64,000 nucleotides of DNA from Streptomyces marokkonensis (GCF_008312835.1 NZ_VSKS01000019.1:62001-126000); one strand, 5' to 3'. Counted from the stretch's first letter, positions 16,445 to 24,574 are shown. Numbers and translations: made by a program. Notes: generated by a model from the sequence alone, not told the origin.

Positions 16445-18349
16445 GTGGCAGCGAGCAGCGGACCCGGCAGGGAGACGGTCGAGGCGGCACAGCGTGGCGA
16501 CATGCGCGCCCAGGACGAACTCGTCGCCGCCCACCTCCCGTTGGTCTACAACATCGTGGGCCGGGCCCTGAACGGGCACCCGGACGTCGACGACGTGGTG
16601 CAGGAGACCATGCTCCGCGCCCTCGCCGCGCTCGGCTCGCTGAAGGACCCCGCCGGCTTCCGGTCCTGGCTGGTCGCCATCACCATGAACCAGCTCCGCC
16701 ACCACTGGCGCGACCACCGTACGGCGCCCGCCAGTTCGGCGCTGCACGACGCCTACGACGTCGCCGACCCGGGCGCCGACTTCGTGGACCTGACGATCGT
16801 GCGGCTCGGCCTCGAGGGTCAGCGGCGCGAGGCCGCGGAGGCCACCCGCTGGCTGGACCCCGACGACCAGGCCCTGCTGTCGCTGTGGTGGCTGGAGGCG
16901 GCGGGCGAGCTGACGCGGCCGGAGGTGGCGGCCGCGATGGAGCTGTCGCCGCAGCACACGGCGGTGCGCGTGCAGCGGATGAAGGCGCAGCTGGAGACGG
17001 CCCGGCTGGTGGTGCGGGCGCTGGCCGCCCAGCCGCGCTGTGTGCTCCTCGACGACGTGGTCGCGTCCTGGGATGCCGTCCCCTCGGCCCTGTGGCGCAA
17101 GCGCATCGCCCGGCACGCCCGGGACTGCACGGTCTGCGCGGGCCTGCAGTCGGGCCTGGTTCCGGCCGAGGGTCTGCTGGTCGGCCTGGGCCTGGTCCCG
17201 GTGGGAGCGAGCCTGCTCGCGGCGTCCGCCCTGTTCACCGCCTTCGGCGCGGGAACGGCGGACGCGGCGCCGGTGTCCTTCGCCGGGGAGGCGACGGGTC
17301 CCTGGGCGGGGTTCGACGGGCCGGGCACGGTGCCCGGACCGGGCGGCCCCGGGGGGATGTCCGAGGGGCCGGCGGGGTTCACGGGGGCGGGCGGGCCGGG
17401 TGAGGCCCCGGCAGCCGGGAGCGGAGCGTGGGGCGAACCGGCCGGCGCGCCGGCCGGCCCCGGCGAGGTGCGGGCGGACCGGGGCAGCGGTGTGCAGGCG
17501 GGCCCCGGCGACGCGCCGGACGGCCGGGGAACGGCGTACGAGAACCACGCGGGACCGGTGTCCCCCGAACCGGGCACGGTGGTGGGCCACCGTACGGGCC
17601 TTCGCGCGCGCGGCCGTGAACGGAGGCGGCGGGGCAGGATCGTCGCGGCCGTGGCGGCGGTCCTGCTGGTCACCGGCGGCGCGATATCCGGAATAGCCAT
17701 CCTGACGCCGGACGGCGACGCGGACCGGGTGCGGGCGGCGTCCGGGGACGGCTCGGGATCCACCCCGCCGACCGCCGCCGCGTCCGCCCCCTCCGCCGCG
17801 GCCTCCTCCTCTTCCCCCTCCGCCTCGCCCTCACCGTCGGCCGGCACGTCCCGCAAGCCGAAGCCCTCCGCCACGCCCCGCCCGGAGAAGTCCACGGCGA
17901 AGTCCGCACCCGCACGCACGTCCGCGCCCGCGAAGCCGACGCTGCGGCCGGAGCCGGACCCGCCGGCCGCACCCCCCGCCGGGGGCCCCGCGGCCCAGGT
18001 CCTGAGCCTCACCAACACGGAGCGCTCCAAAGCGGGGTGCGGCCCCGTGCGACTCGACGACCGCCTCGCCAGGGCGGCCCAGCTGCACAGCGAGGACATG
18101 TCCGCCAACAACTACTTCTCCCACACCGGCCAGAACGGCAGCAGCTTCGTGGACCGGGCCAAGGCGCAGGGCCACCCGAGCCCCGGCGCCGAGAACATAG
18201 CCCAGGGCCAGAGTTCCGCCGCGAGCGTCATGGACGCCTGGATGAACTCACCGGGCCACCGCGCGAACATCCTCAACTGCTCGCTCAAGACGCTCGGCGT
18301 CGGAGTCACCGACAGCGACTGGACGTGGACCCAGGTGTTCGGCTACTGA
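16445..18349 (+). CDS. ECF sigma factor fused to a membrane-anchored CAP/SCP domain
   Basis: A 634-residue multidomain protein starting at GTG 16445. Residues about 20-95 form sigma region 2 (DVDDVVQETMLRAL), and about 130-190 form region 4 with a helix-turn-helix (LTRPEVAAAMELSPQHTAVRV). A zf-HC2-like motif follows at His 224, Cys 228 and Cys 231, as in ECF anti-sigma factors. A hydrophobic stretch (244-269), a Gly/Pro-rich linker and a second membrane helix (about 398-420, preceded by RRRRGR) come next. A Ser/Pro-rich spacer leads to a CAP domain (about 516-634) with HSEDMSANNYFSH, GAENIAQG and WMNSPGHRANIL. The layout suggests a sigma factor held at the membrane and coupled to an external sensor domain. 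Confidence 0.88.
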   Translation: MAASSGPGRETVEAAQRGDMRAQDELVAAHLPLVYNIVGRALNGHPDVDDVVQETMLRALAALGSLKDPAGFRSWLVAITMNQLRHHWRDHRTAPASSALHDAYDVADPGADFVDLTIVRLGLEGQRREAAEATRWLDPDDQALLSLWWLEAAGELTRPEVAAAMELSPQHTAVRVQRMKAQLETARLVVRALAAQPRCVLLDDVVASWDAVPSALWRKRIARHARDCTVCAGLQSGLVPAEGLLVGLGLVPVGASLLAASALFTAFGAGTADAAPVSFAGEATGPWAGFDGPGTVPGPGGPGGMSEGPAGFTGAGGPGEAPAAGSGAWGEPAGAPAGPGEVRADRGSGVQAGPGDAPDGRGTAYENHAGPVSPEPGTVVGHRTGLRARGRERRRRGRIVAAVAAVLLVTGGAISGIAILTPDGDADRVRAASGDGSGSTPPTAAASAPSAAASSSSPSASPSPSAGTSRKPKPSATPRPEKSTAKSAPARTSAPAKPTLRPEPDPPAAPPAGGPAAQVLSLTNTERSKAGCGPVRLDDRLARAAQLHSEDMSANNYFSHTGQNGSSFVDRAKAQGHPSPGAENIAQGQSSAASVMDAWMNSPGHRANILNCSLKTLGVGVTDSDWTWTQVFGY

Positions 18350-18960
18350 CCCGCGGCCTCCCAGACGAAGCCGTCCGGGTCGGTGAACGGGCCGACGGGG
18401 CTGGAGACCGTGAGCCGGTGCGATCCCGTGCCCTCGGCGGAGACGCCCGCCACCTTGGCCAGGGCGCGGCGCTTGTACAGCGACAGCTTGACGGTGTCGG
18501 GACCGGTGGCGAACTCGACGTACTTGCCGCCGAAGGCCTTGCCGACGGTGAGGCCCCGCTCGACGTAGAACTGCTTGCCGGCCTTGACGTCCTCGACGCC
18601 CAGCAGGAGCACGATCTCGTCGACGTCCCGGGTGACCGGTCCGGTGTCCTTCTTCGACGACGTCGCCAGCTGCCAGATCGTGCCGTCCGGGGCCCGGACC
18701 ACGCCGCCGTAGCCCCACAGCGACTTCTCGGCGGGCTTCAGGCTGGTGGCGCCGGCGTCGAGGGCGGCGGCGTGGAGCGCGTCGACGTTGCCCGGCTGGG
18801 ACACCACCAGCGAGAGCGTGAAGCCGCGGAAGCCGCTCGTGGGGGCCTCGGCGCCGCGCACGCGGACCCGCGACCCGTCCAGTGCGAAGGCGTCGGAGTA
18901 GAAGCGTGCGGCGGCCGTCGGGTCGGCCACCTCCAGGGTGACGGAGTCGATGGAGTTCAT
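18343..18960 (-). CDS. VOC family protein (glyoxalase-like, two domains)
   Basis: A 205-residue protein with two vicinal-oxygen-chelate halves. The first opens SVTLEVADPTAAARFYSDAF and ends near APDGTIWQLATSS; the second ends in VGPFTDPDGFVWEAAG. The family covers glyoxalases, dioxygenases and antibiotic-binding proteins, and the sequence alone does not distinguish these. Its stop overlaps the stop of the sigma-CAP gene by seven bases in convergent orientation. Confidence 0.82.
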   Translation of the reverse strand: MNSIDSVTLEVADPTAAARFYSDAFALDGSRVRVRGAEAPTSGFRGFTLSLVVSQPGNVDALHAAALDAGATSLKPAEKSLWGYGGVVRAPDGTIWQLATSSKKDTGPVTRDVDEIVLLLGVEDVKAGKQFYVERGLTVGKAFGGKYVEFATGPDTVKLSLYKRRALAKVAGVSAEGTGSHRLTVSSPVGPFTDPDGFVWEAAGQ

Positions 18961-19127
18961 GCCCTCGACGGTAGGGGCGACCCGTGCGCCACCGCTTCTC
19001 GAAAACTGACCGGTCGGGGCGGCGCGGTGGCGGCACGGCCACGCGCGACGCGCGGGAGGCCGGACGGCGGGGGCGGAATCACGATCCGCCTGTGTCGGGC
19101 CGCGGCCGGATGCGAGGATGAGGCGCC

Positions 19128-19856
19128 ATGACTGCTGGGTGGTGCTCCCGCACGGTACGGGCCGCGGTGTTCGCGGCCGTCTGTGTGCTGCTCGCCGCCC
19201 TGGGCCACGTCATGATGTCCGGCAGCGACGTGCCCGCGTGGACGCTGGGCGCCGGTGCCGCCGCGACGGGAACCGTCGGATGGTGCCTGGCCGGCCGGGA
19301 ACGCGGGCTCCCGGCGGTCGTGGCCGTCGCGGTCGCCGCACAGACGGCGCTGCACTCGGCGTTCTCGCTAGCCCAGCCGGCTGCCGGGGCGCGCGCCTCC
19401 ATGGGCGGGCACGACATGGGGCCGCGGCACGGGGACCCCCGGCCCATGGATGCCGTGGACATGGGTTCCCTGCATATGGACGCCGTGCATACCGGTTCCC
19501 TGCACATGGGGCACGCGACCGCGCATCCCCTGAGCCACATGGGCGGGGACCACACGGGGCACGCCATGAGCGGCGGCGGCGACTCGTCGTCGTTCGGCAT
19601 GCTCGCCGCCCACCTGCTGGCCGCGCTCCTGACCGGGCTGTGGCTGGCCTACGGAGAGAGGGCCGCCTTCCGCATCCTGCGGTCCGTGGCCGGATGGCTC
19701 GCGGCGCCCCTGCGGTCGCTGTTCGCCCTCCCCGTCGTCCCGGCCCTTCCCCCGGCCCGCCCGGGCCGCCCCCGCTCGGACCGTGTGCCGGGCCTCGCCC
19801 TTCTCGTCCACGCGATCACGTCCCGGGGTCCGCCCGTGGGGGCCGCTGTCGTCTGA
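19128..19856 (+). CDS. Membrane protein with Met/His-rich segment, likely copper-related
   Basis: A 242-residue protein with hydrophobic helices at about residues 12-30, 38-56, 62-82 and 156-176. Between the third and fourth lies a segment (about 91-148) packed with Met, His and Asp, including the near-repeat DMGSLHMDAV and HTGSLHMGHA. Such clusters bind Cu(I)/Cu(II) in CopA loops, PcoE and similar proteins. The C-terminal tail is basic and Pro-rich. A SigC-like sigma factor follows on the same strand, with copper-type genes beyond it. The copper role is inference from composition and context. Confidence 0.68.
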   Translation: MTAGWCSRTVRAAVFAAVCVLLAALGHVMMSGSDVPAWTLGAGAAATGTVGWCLAGRERGLPAVVAVAVAAQTALHSAFSLAQPAAGARASMGGHDMGPRHGDPRPMDAVDMGSLHMDAVHTGSLHMGHATAHPLSHMGGDHTGHAMSGGGDSSSFGMLAAHLLAALLTGLWLAYGERAAFRILRSVAGWLAAPLRSLFALPVVPALPPARPGRPRSDRVPGLALLVHAITSRGPPVGAAVV

Positions 19857-19981
19857 CGACAGCCGACTCCTCGAGGCCGCCCCTGTGCGCCTCGAGCTCC
19901 GGCCGTACGCCCGCACCGGCGCCGCAGCGCACTCGCGCACGCCGAGGACACCGCGCACATCACGCACGCCGCGCGCCTCGT

Positions 19982-20019
19982 GTCTGCCCGTGCGCCTCGG
20001 GTCTGCCCGTGCGCCTCGG
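19982..20019 (+). repeat. 19-base tandem duplication
   Basis: The unit GTCTGCCCGTGCGCCTCGG occurs twice head to tail (19982-20000 and 20001-20019), with a degenerate third start. It lies in the 284-base gap before the sigma factor gene, which otherwise shows only CGC-rich simple sequence. Confidence 0.85.
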
Positions 20020-20140
20020 GTCCGCCGCGCACCTCGCGCCTGCCGCGCCCGCGTGTCGTAGGGCCGCCTCCCCACATCACCGGACCGCCCGCGCCCGAGC
20101 GCGCCCCGGTCCGGAGCACGGATCCCGAGAAGGACACCAG

Positions 20141-20785
20141 GTGATCACTTCCGACCTGCCCGGCCCACCCACCAGGACCGGACGCGACCCGTCGGCCGAC
20201 GAGCCGGTAACCGCCTGGGCGCTGGCCGCCCGGAGCGGGGACACGGACGCGGGCGAGCAGTTCGTACGCGCCCTGCACCGCGACGTCCTGCGCTACGTCA
20301 CCCACCTCTGCGGCGACCTCCAGGCCGTGGACGACCTCGCCCAGGACACCTTCCTGCGCGCACTCGGCAGCCTGCACCGGTTCGAGGGCCGTTCCTCCGC
20401 CCGCGTCTGGCTGCTGTCCATCGCCCGCCGCGCCGTCGTCGACAGCTACCGGTACAGCGCCGCCCGGCCCCGGCTCTCCGAGGCGCCGGACTGGCAGGCC
20501 GCCGTCGAGCGGTCCCAGCCGGGCGGTCTGCCCGGCTTCGACGACGGCGTCGCCCTGCTGGACCTGCTGGCCACACTGCCGGACGAGCGGCGGGAGGCGT
20601 TCGTGCTCACCCAGCTGGTCGGCCTGCCCTACGCGGAGGCGGCCGCGCTCAGCGACTGCCCGGTGGGCACGGTCCGCTCCCGTGTGGCCCGTGCCCGGGC
20701 GGCCCTGATGGAGCTGCTGGAGGAGGCGGAGCGGCTGCCGCACGTCCGCGCGGCTCCCGGGCCGCGCCGGTCAGCGCACGAGTAG
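20141..20785 (+). CDS. ECF sigma factor, SigC-like
   Basis: A 214-residue extracytoplasmic-function sigma factor starting at GTG 20141 behind AAGGA. Region 2 includes AVDDLAQDTFLRALGSLHRF and SSARVWLLSIARR; region 4 includes LPYAEAAALSDCPVGTVRSRV. The region 2 wording closely resembles mycobacterial SigC, a regulator linked to copper acquisition. No anti-sigma factor gene is adjacent, as is also true for SigC. The Met/His-rich membrane protein upstream and the copper proteins downstream make a metal-responsive role plausible. Its last 15 bases overlap the convergent dehydrogenase gene. Confidence 0.87.
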   Translation: MITSDLPGPPTRTGRDPSADEPVTAWALAARSGDTDAGEQFVRALHRDVLRYVTHLCGDLQAVDDLAQDTFLRALGSLHRFEGRSSARVWLLSIARRAVVDSYRYSAARPRLSEAPDWQAAVERSQPGGLPGFDDGVALLDLLATLPDERREAFVLTQLVGLPYAEAAALSDCPVGTVRSRVARARAALMELLEEAERLPHVRAAPGPRRSAHE

Positions 20786-21652
20786 GTCGATCACACCCGT
20801 CAGGTCCTCCTCGCCGCTGCCCTCGGCCAGACGGCGGCGCATCAACGCGAAGTAAGGGCTGAGCAGTTCCGGGCTGACGCCCTGCTGCTCGGCGGTCCTC
20901 AGGAAGGTCGGGGTGCCGGCCACCTGCATGGCGAGGCTGGAGACGACCCCCTTGGTGTAGTCCCCGCTGCGCAGCTGGTCGGCGGTCTGGTGGACGGCCG
21001 GGGCCATCGCGACGAGCCAGTCGGCGAGCAGCGGGGCGAGGGACGCGGGGTCGATGTCCTCCTTGCGGATCAGGGCGAAGGCGTGCGCGGCCCCGGCGAA
21101 CATCCCGTACATGGCGCTGAGCAGGGCCACGTCGTGCAGGGCCGCGAACCCCGCGTCCTCGCCGACGTAGGTGGTCCCGGCCGGCACGCGCAGCGTCTCC
21201 CGGTGCCGCTCGAACAGTTCCCCCGAGCCGCTGTAGAAGACGTAGCCGCCGGCCCCGGGGACGCCGATCATCGGTGGGACGGCCATGATGCCGCCGTCCA
21301 GGTAACGGGCGCCGCGCTCGCGGGCCCACTCGGCGCGGGCACGGGCCTCGGCCGGGGTACTGGTGGTCAGGTTGACCAGGTCCCTGCCGGCCAGGTCGGT
21401 GCCGGCCAGCGTCTCCTCGACCGAGGCGTCGTCCAGCAGACAGACGACGACCAGCGTGCTCGCCGCGACCGCGTCGGCGGCGCTGTCCGCGACCCTCGCC
21501 CCCTCGGCGGCGAGCGGTGCGGAGCGGGCCGGGGTGCGGTTCCAGACGGTGAGCGGGTGGCCGGCGGCGAGCCAGGTACGGGCCAGCGCGCTGCCCATCG
21601 CGCCGAGGCCCAGCAGGGTGACGGACGTCTTCTCAACGGTGTTCTGTGCCAT
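20771..21652 (-). CDS. NAD(P)-binding 6-phosphogluconate dehydrogenase-like / imine reductase-like oxidoreductase
   Basis: A 293-residue beta-hydroxyacid dehydrogenase superfamily protein. The N-terminal Rossmann motif is LLGLGAMGSALARTWLAAGH with VWNRTPAR, where the Arg favours NADPH. Conserved elements follow in VNLTTSTPAEARARAEW and LDGGIMAVP. The C-terminal domain, helical with HDVALLSAMYGMF, matches the imine-reductase-type partner domain rather than true 6PGDH, and the usual catalytic Lys of hydroxyacid dehydrogenases is replaced. It is divergent from an HxlR regulator, which probably controls it. The substrate is unknown. Confidence 0.82.
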   Translation of the reverse strand: MAQNTVEKTSVTLLGLGAMGSALARTWLAAGHPLTVWNRTPARSAPLAAEGARVADSAADAVAASTLVVVCLLDDASVEETLAGTDLAGRDLVNLTTSTPAEARARAEWARERGARYLDGGIMAVPPMIGVPGAGGYVFYSGSGELFERHRETLRVPAGTTYVGEDAGFAALHDVALLSAMYGMFAGAAHAFALIRKEDIDPASLAPLLADWLVAMAPAVHQTADQLRSGDYTKGVVSSLAMQVAGTPTFLRTAEQQGVSPELLSPYFALMRRRLAEGSGEEDLTGVIDLLVR

Positions 21653-21686
21653 GCCGACTAGGCTGGGAGCAGGCCCGGAGGCGATC

Positions 21687-21698
21687 AAGTACGTACTT
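21687..21698. promoter_or_regulatory. Candidate HxlR operator
   Basis: A perfect 12-base palindrome, AAGTACGTACTT, lies in the divergent region between the oxidoreductase (start 21652) and HxlR (start 21749) genes. Position and symmetry fit an operator for the HxlR protein; binding is inferred. Confidence 0.5.
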
Positions 21699-21748
21699 CG
21701 GAGTGGGTGGTTACCCCGGGGTGAGCGAGCAGGTCGGAGGGGTGGGGC

Positions 21749-22087
21749 ATGACGACACTGAACCGGCCGGGCGCGCCGGACGGACACGTCTGCGGGATCG
21801 ACACCGCGATGGAGGTGATCGGCGGCAAGTGGAAGGTGCTCATCCTCTGGGCGCTCCACGAGCATCCCCACCGCCGCTTCGGCGAGCTGCGCCGCCTGCT
21901 CCCGGGAGTCACCGAGAAGGTCCTCGCCTCCCACCTGCGCGAGATGGAAGCGGACGGCGTCGTACGCCGCGTCTCCTACGACGAGGTGCCGCCCCGTGTC
22001 GAGTACTCGCTGACCGAGGACGGCAAGCGCCTCAACGACGCGCTCGAACCCCTGGCCGCCTGGGGACGCGAACGGCCGACCGGCTAG
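21749..22087 (+). CDS. HxlR family transcriptional regulator
   Basis: A 112-residue winged-helix protein of the HxlR/DUF24 family, with the N-terminal Cys 15 (GHVCGIDTAMEVIGGKWK), the invariant GGKWK motif and the recognition region LLPGVTEKVLASHLREMEADG. The cysteine makes redox or electrophile sensing possible. It is divergent from an imine-reductase-like gene and likely regulates it. Confidence 0.88.
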   Translation: MTTLNRPGAPDGHVCGIDTAMEVIGGKWKVLILWALHEHPHRRFGELRRLLPGVTEKVLASHLREMEADGVVRRVSYDEVPPRVEYSLTEDGKRLNDALEPLAAWGRERPTG

Positions 22088-22202
22088 AGGGTCCCTCCCC
22101 GGACGGCGTCCGTTTGCGGCGCGTGACGCGGTGCACCCGGCAGGTCCGGAGGCACCGGCGCCGCCCGGTGTCCTGCCCCGACAGCGGAGGAGGAACCGCG
22201 CC

Positions 22203-22613
22203 ATGACCACCACCGTCAACGACATGCTCCGCACCTACCCGGCCGACCTGGGCGGGGTGGACCGGGAAGCCATGGCCAGGTGCATCGAGGAGTGCATCGC
22301 GTGTGCCCAGGCGTGTACCGCGTGCGCGGACGCCTGCCTCTCGGAGGACACGGTCGCCGACCTGACCAAGTGCGTCCGCACCGACATGGACTGCGCCGAC
22401 GTCTGCAACGCCACGGCTTCGGTGCTGTCCCGGCACACGGGCTACGACGCCAATGTCACCCGGGCCGTCCTGCGGGCGTGCGTCACCGTCTGCAAGGCGT
22501 GCGGTGACGAGTGCGCCCGCCACGCGGACATGCACGAGCACTGCCGGGTCTGCGCCGAGGCGTGCCGGCGCTGCGAGCAGGCGTGCAACGACCTGCTCGC
22601 AGCCCTGGGCTGA
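22203..22613 (+). CDS. csp3: Four-helix-bundle copper storage protein Csp3
   Basis: A 136-residue protein with 18 cysteines spaced along four predicted helices, for example CIEECIACAQACTACADAC at residues 27-45 and CRVCAEACRRCEQAC at 114-128. This is the Csp (DUF326) fold, in which Cys residues line the bundle core and bind many Cu(I) ions. There is no signal peptide, so it is the cytosolic Csp3 type, as in Streptomyces lividans, which protects against copper toxicity. GGAGGAGG precedes the ATG. It neighbours CsoR-boxed and other copper-type genes, supporting a copper buffering role. Confidence 0.9.
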   Translation: MTTTVNDMLRTYPADLGGVDREAMARCIEECIACAQACTACADACLSEDTVADLTKCVRTDMDCADVCNATASVLSRHTGYDANVTRAVLRACVTVCKACGDECARHADMHEHCRVCAEACRRCEQACNDLLAALG

Positions 22614-22635
22614 GACGGCGGCGGCACCGCGCGGG

Positions 22636-23178
22636 TCAGTGGTAGGCGTGGACGACGGCGTGGCCCCTGCCCCGGCCGATCATCCACTTGTTGACCGGTG
22701 TGGTGATCGCGAAGGCCACGGCGAAGCCGCCGAGCAGCGCGTACCAGAACAGTCCGTCGGTCAGGTGCGCGTCCAGCGCTCCGGGGGTCAGCGCGATGAT
22801 CGCGTTGTCGACCAGTTCCATCACCGCGATGGAGACGGTGTCGGCGGCCAGTGCCACCTTGACCGCGGCCTTCAGGGACAGTCCGGCGCGCACCACCGCG
22901 AAGAGGGTGAAGGAGTAGCCGAAGACGAAGGCCAGGGTGATGGCCAGGACCATCGTCGCCACGTTGCCCCACATCAGGGCGGTGCCGATGACCATGCCGA
23001 GGATCTCGCCGATGGCGCACCCGGTCAGGCAGTGCAGCGTCGCCTTCATCGCCGTCGCCCAGGTCGCGCCGTGCGCGTGACCGCCGTTCGGGTGACCGCC
23101 GTGGTCGTGGCCTCCCGCGTGGGCCGTGTGGTCGTGCGCGGTACCGGTGTGGTGCGTGCCGTGGTCCATGACGCTCAT
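22636..23178 (-). CDS. DUF4396 membrane protein with His-rich N-terminus
   Basis: A 180-residue protein. The first roughly 40 residues are rich in His (HGTHHTGTAHDHTAHAGGHD and on), a likely metal-binding tail. Four or more hydrophobic helices follow, containing LHCLTGCAIGEILGMVIGT with a Cys pair typical of DUF4396. The family commonly co-occurs with copper proteins. The ATG at 23178 is chosen; an ATG three codons downstream is possible. A 17-base CsoR-type palindrome lies about 50 bases upstream, so transcription should be derepressed by Cu(I). A role in copper handling at the membrane is inferred. Confidence 0.77.
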   Translation of the reverse strand: MSVMDHGTHHTGTAHDHTAHAGGHDHGGHPNGGHAHGATWATAMKATLHCLTGCAIGEILGMVIGTALMWGNVATMVLAITLAFVFGYSFTLFAVVRAGLSLKAAVKVALAADTVSIAVMELVDNAIIALTPGALDAHLTDGLFWYALLGGFAVAFAITTPVNKWMIGRGRGHAVVHAYH

Positions 23179-23229
23179 CCCCAATCGACGTCCCGCGAGG
23201 ACCCGTGCGGCCCCACACCCCGGAACCAT

Positions 23230-23246
23230 ATACCCCTGGGGGGTAT
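23230..23246 (-). promoter_or_regulatory. CsoR-type copper operator
   Basis: ATACCCC-TGG-GGGGTAT is a perfect inverted repeat with the A/T-flanked G/C tracts of the actinobacterial CsoR operator. On the minus strand it merges into a GTATAT sequence suitable as a -10 box for the DUF4396 gene. No csoR gene is in the window, so the repressor would act from elsewhere. Confidence 0.8.
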
Positions 23247-23269
23247 TCCGGAAGGCTGGGTGGATGTGC

Positions 23270-23302
23270 CACGGGGCGGGCACCGGTGGTGCCCGCCCCG
23301 TG
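23270..23302 (-). terminator. Terminator after the DUF305 gene
   Basis: A perfect 15-bp stem (23270-23284 with 23288-23302) with a three-base loop, 16 bases downstream of the DUF305 stop on the minus strand. It separates that gene from the CsoR-boxed DUF4396 promoter. Confidence 0.8.
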
Positions 23303-23317
23303 CCGACGCGTTTGCGG

Positions 23318-23953
23318 TCAGTCCTTGCCGAGCAGCTTCTTCATCTGCTCGATCTCCGCGTTCTGCGAGGTGATGATGTCTCCGGCCATCTTCTTGGCCG
23401 GTCCGTGGGCGCCGTCGGCCTGCTCGGCCTTCGCCATCGCGACCGCCCCCTCGTGGTGCTTGATCATCAGCTCCATGAAGGCGGTGTCGAACGCCTTGCC
23501 CGAGGCGTTCTCGAGCCCGGTCATCTCCTCGTCCGTCATCATGCCGCCCATGTCGTCCATGCCGTGCGAGGAGTGGTCCATGGCGCCCTCGGCGGGCACC
23601 TCCTCGCCCCACGACGTGAGCCAGCCGGAGAGCGTCTCGATCTCCGGGTCCTGCGCCTTCTTGATGTCCGCGGCGAGTGACTTCACCTCGGCCGACTGCG
23701 CCCGCTCGGGTGCGAGACCGGCCATCTCGACGGCCTGGCGGTGGTGGGGGATCATGCCCTTCGCGAAGGCGACGTCGGCGGCGTTGTGCTGTCCCTGCGA
23801 CGCCGGGGCGGACGCGGAGGCGGCGGCGTTGTGGCCGCCGTGCCCTGCCGCGCTGTCGCTGTCCCCGCCGCCGCAGGCGGCCAGGACGAGCGCTGCCGCA
23901 CCCGCGGCGACGACCGTGGCACTGCGGCGGACGAGTGAATGCTTGCGGATCAT
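23318..23953 (-). CDS. DUF305 lipoprotein (putative copper-binding)
   Basis: A 211-residue exported lipoprotein with lipobox LAAC at Cys 27. The mature part has two ferritin-like DUF305 repeats marked by paired histidines, GMIPHHRQAVEMA and LMIKHHEGAVAMA. A Met/His/Asp-rich segment (MDHSSHGMDDMGGMM) lies between them. Both features point to metal, probably copper, binding outside the membrane. The ATG at 23953 follows GAGGAG. The gene is divided from DUF4396 by a strong terminator and is preceded on the same strand by a DUF6153 gene. Confidence 0.87.
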   Translation of the reverse strand: MIRKHSLVRRSATVVAAGAAALVLAACGGGDSDSAAGHGGHNAAASASAPASQGQHNAADVAFAKGMIPHHRQAVEMAGLAPERAQSAEVKSLAADIKKAQDPEIETLSGWLTSWGEEVPAEGAMDHSSHGMDDMGGMMTDEEMTGLENASGKAFDTAFMELMIKHHEGAVAMAKAEQADGAHGPAKKMAGDIITSQNAEIEQMKKLLGKD

Positions 23954-24074
23954 GGTGGTGCAACTCCTCGACGCGCGCCGTTCCCGGCGCGCGAGCTGGA
24001 ACGGATGTCGGAGCACGCGGAAGCGCGGCACCCGGCACCGGAGAACACCGGGCACAGGGGCCGGGCGGGCTGCT

Positions 24075-24488
24075 CTATATCCGCAGGAGTTGCAGTTCGG
24101 ACAGGTCGGGCGGGGCCCGGCCGTCATGGGGCGCCCCCGCCGACGCCGCGGCGGGCGAAGCGGCCGGGGGAGCCGTCGGCAGGGTGGTGCCGGTCAGCGC
24201 GGGGGGCGTGTACGCCGAACCGACTCCGGCGGCCGCACACGTCCCGTCGGCGTGCTCGAGGTGACTCGGTCCGCCGTCCGTGTGCGAACAGCCCCCGCTC
24301 GCGTGCGGAACATCCTCCGCCGCGGCCGTCGCCCTGTGGTGACCGGCACTCGTCTGCGCCGCCGGCACTCCTGCGGGGACGAGACCGTGCATGCCCAGGA
24401 CGCCGGTCAGCACCGTCATCACCAGCAGCACGAGCAGCCGCCCGGGCGCCGGGCGGCTGCTCGATCGGATGCTCCTGGTCACGCGCAT
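24075..24488 (-). CDS. DUF6153 family protein
   Basis: A 137-residue small protein with a basic N-terminus, one hydrophobic segment (RLLVLLVMTVLTGVLGMHGL) and an extracytoplasmic tail with several His and Cys residues (AGHHRATAAAEDVPHASGGC, then DGTCAAAG). This layout matches the actinobacterial DUF6153 family, often found beside DUF305 genes. It lies about 120 bases upstream of the DUF305 gene on the same strand and may be co-transcribed. Metal handling is suggested by context only. Confidence 0.7.
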   Translation of the reverse strand: MRVTRSIRSSSRPAPGRLLVLLVMTVLTGVLGMHGLVPAGVPAAQTSAGHHRATAAAEDVPHASGGCSHTDGGPSHLEHADGTCAAAGVGSAYTPPALTGTTLPTAPPAASPAAASAGAPHDGRAPPDLSELQLLRI

Positions 24489-24574
24489 ATCGTACGGACT
24501 CCGTGCGGGAGCGGCAGGCGCGACGGCCCGATTCCGCCGATCGCGCGTGCTCCGCCGCCCGCTCCCGGGGTCAC

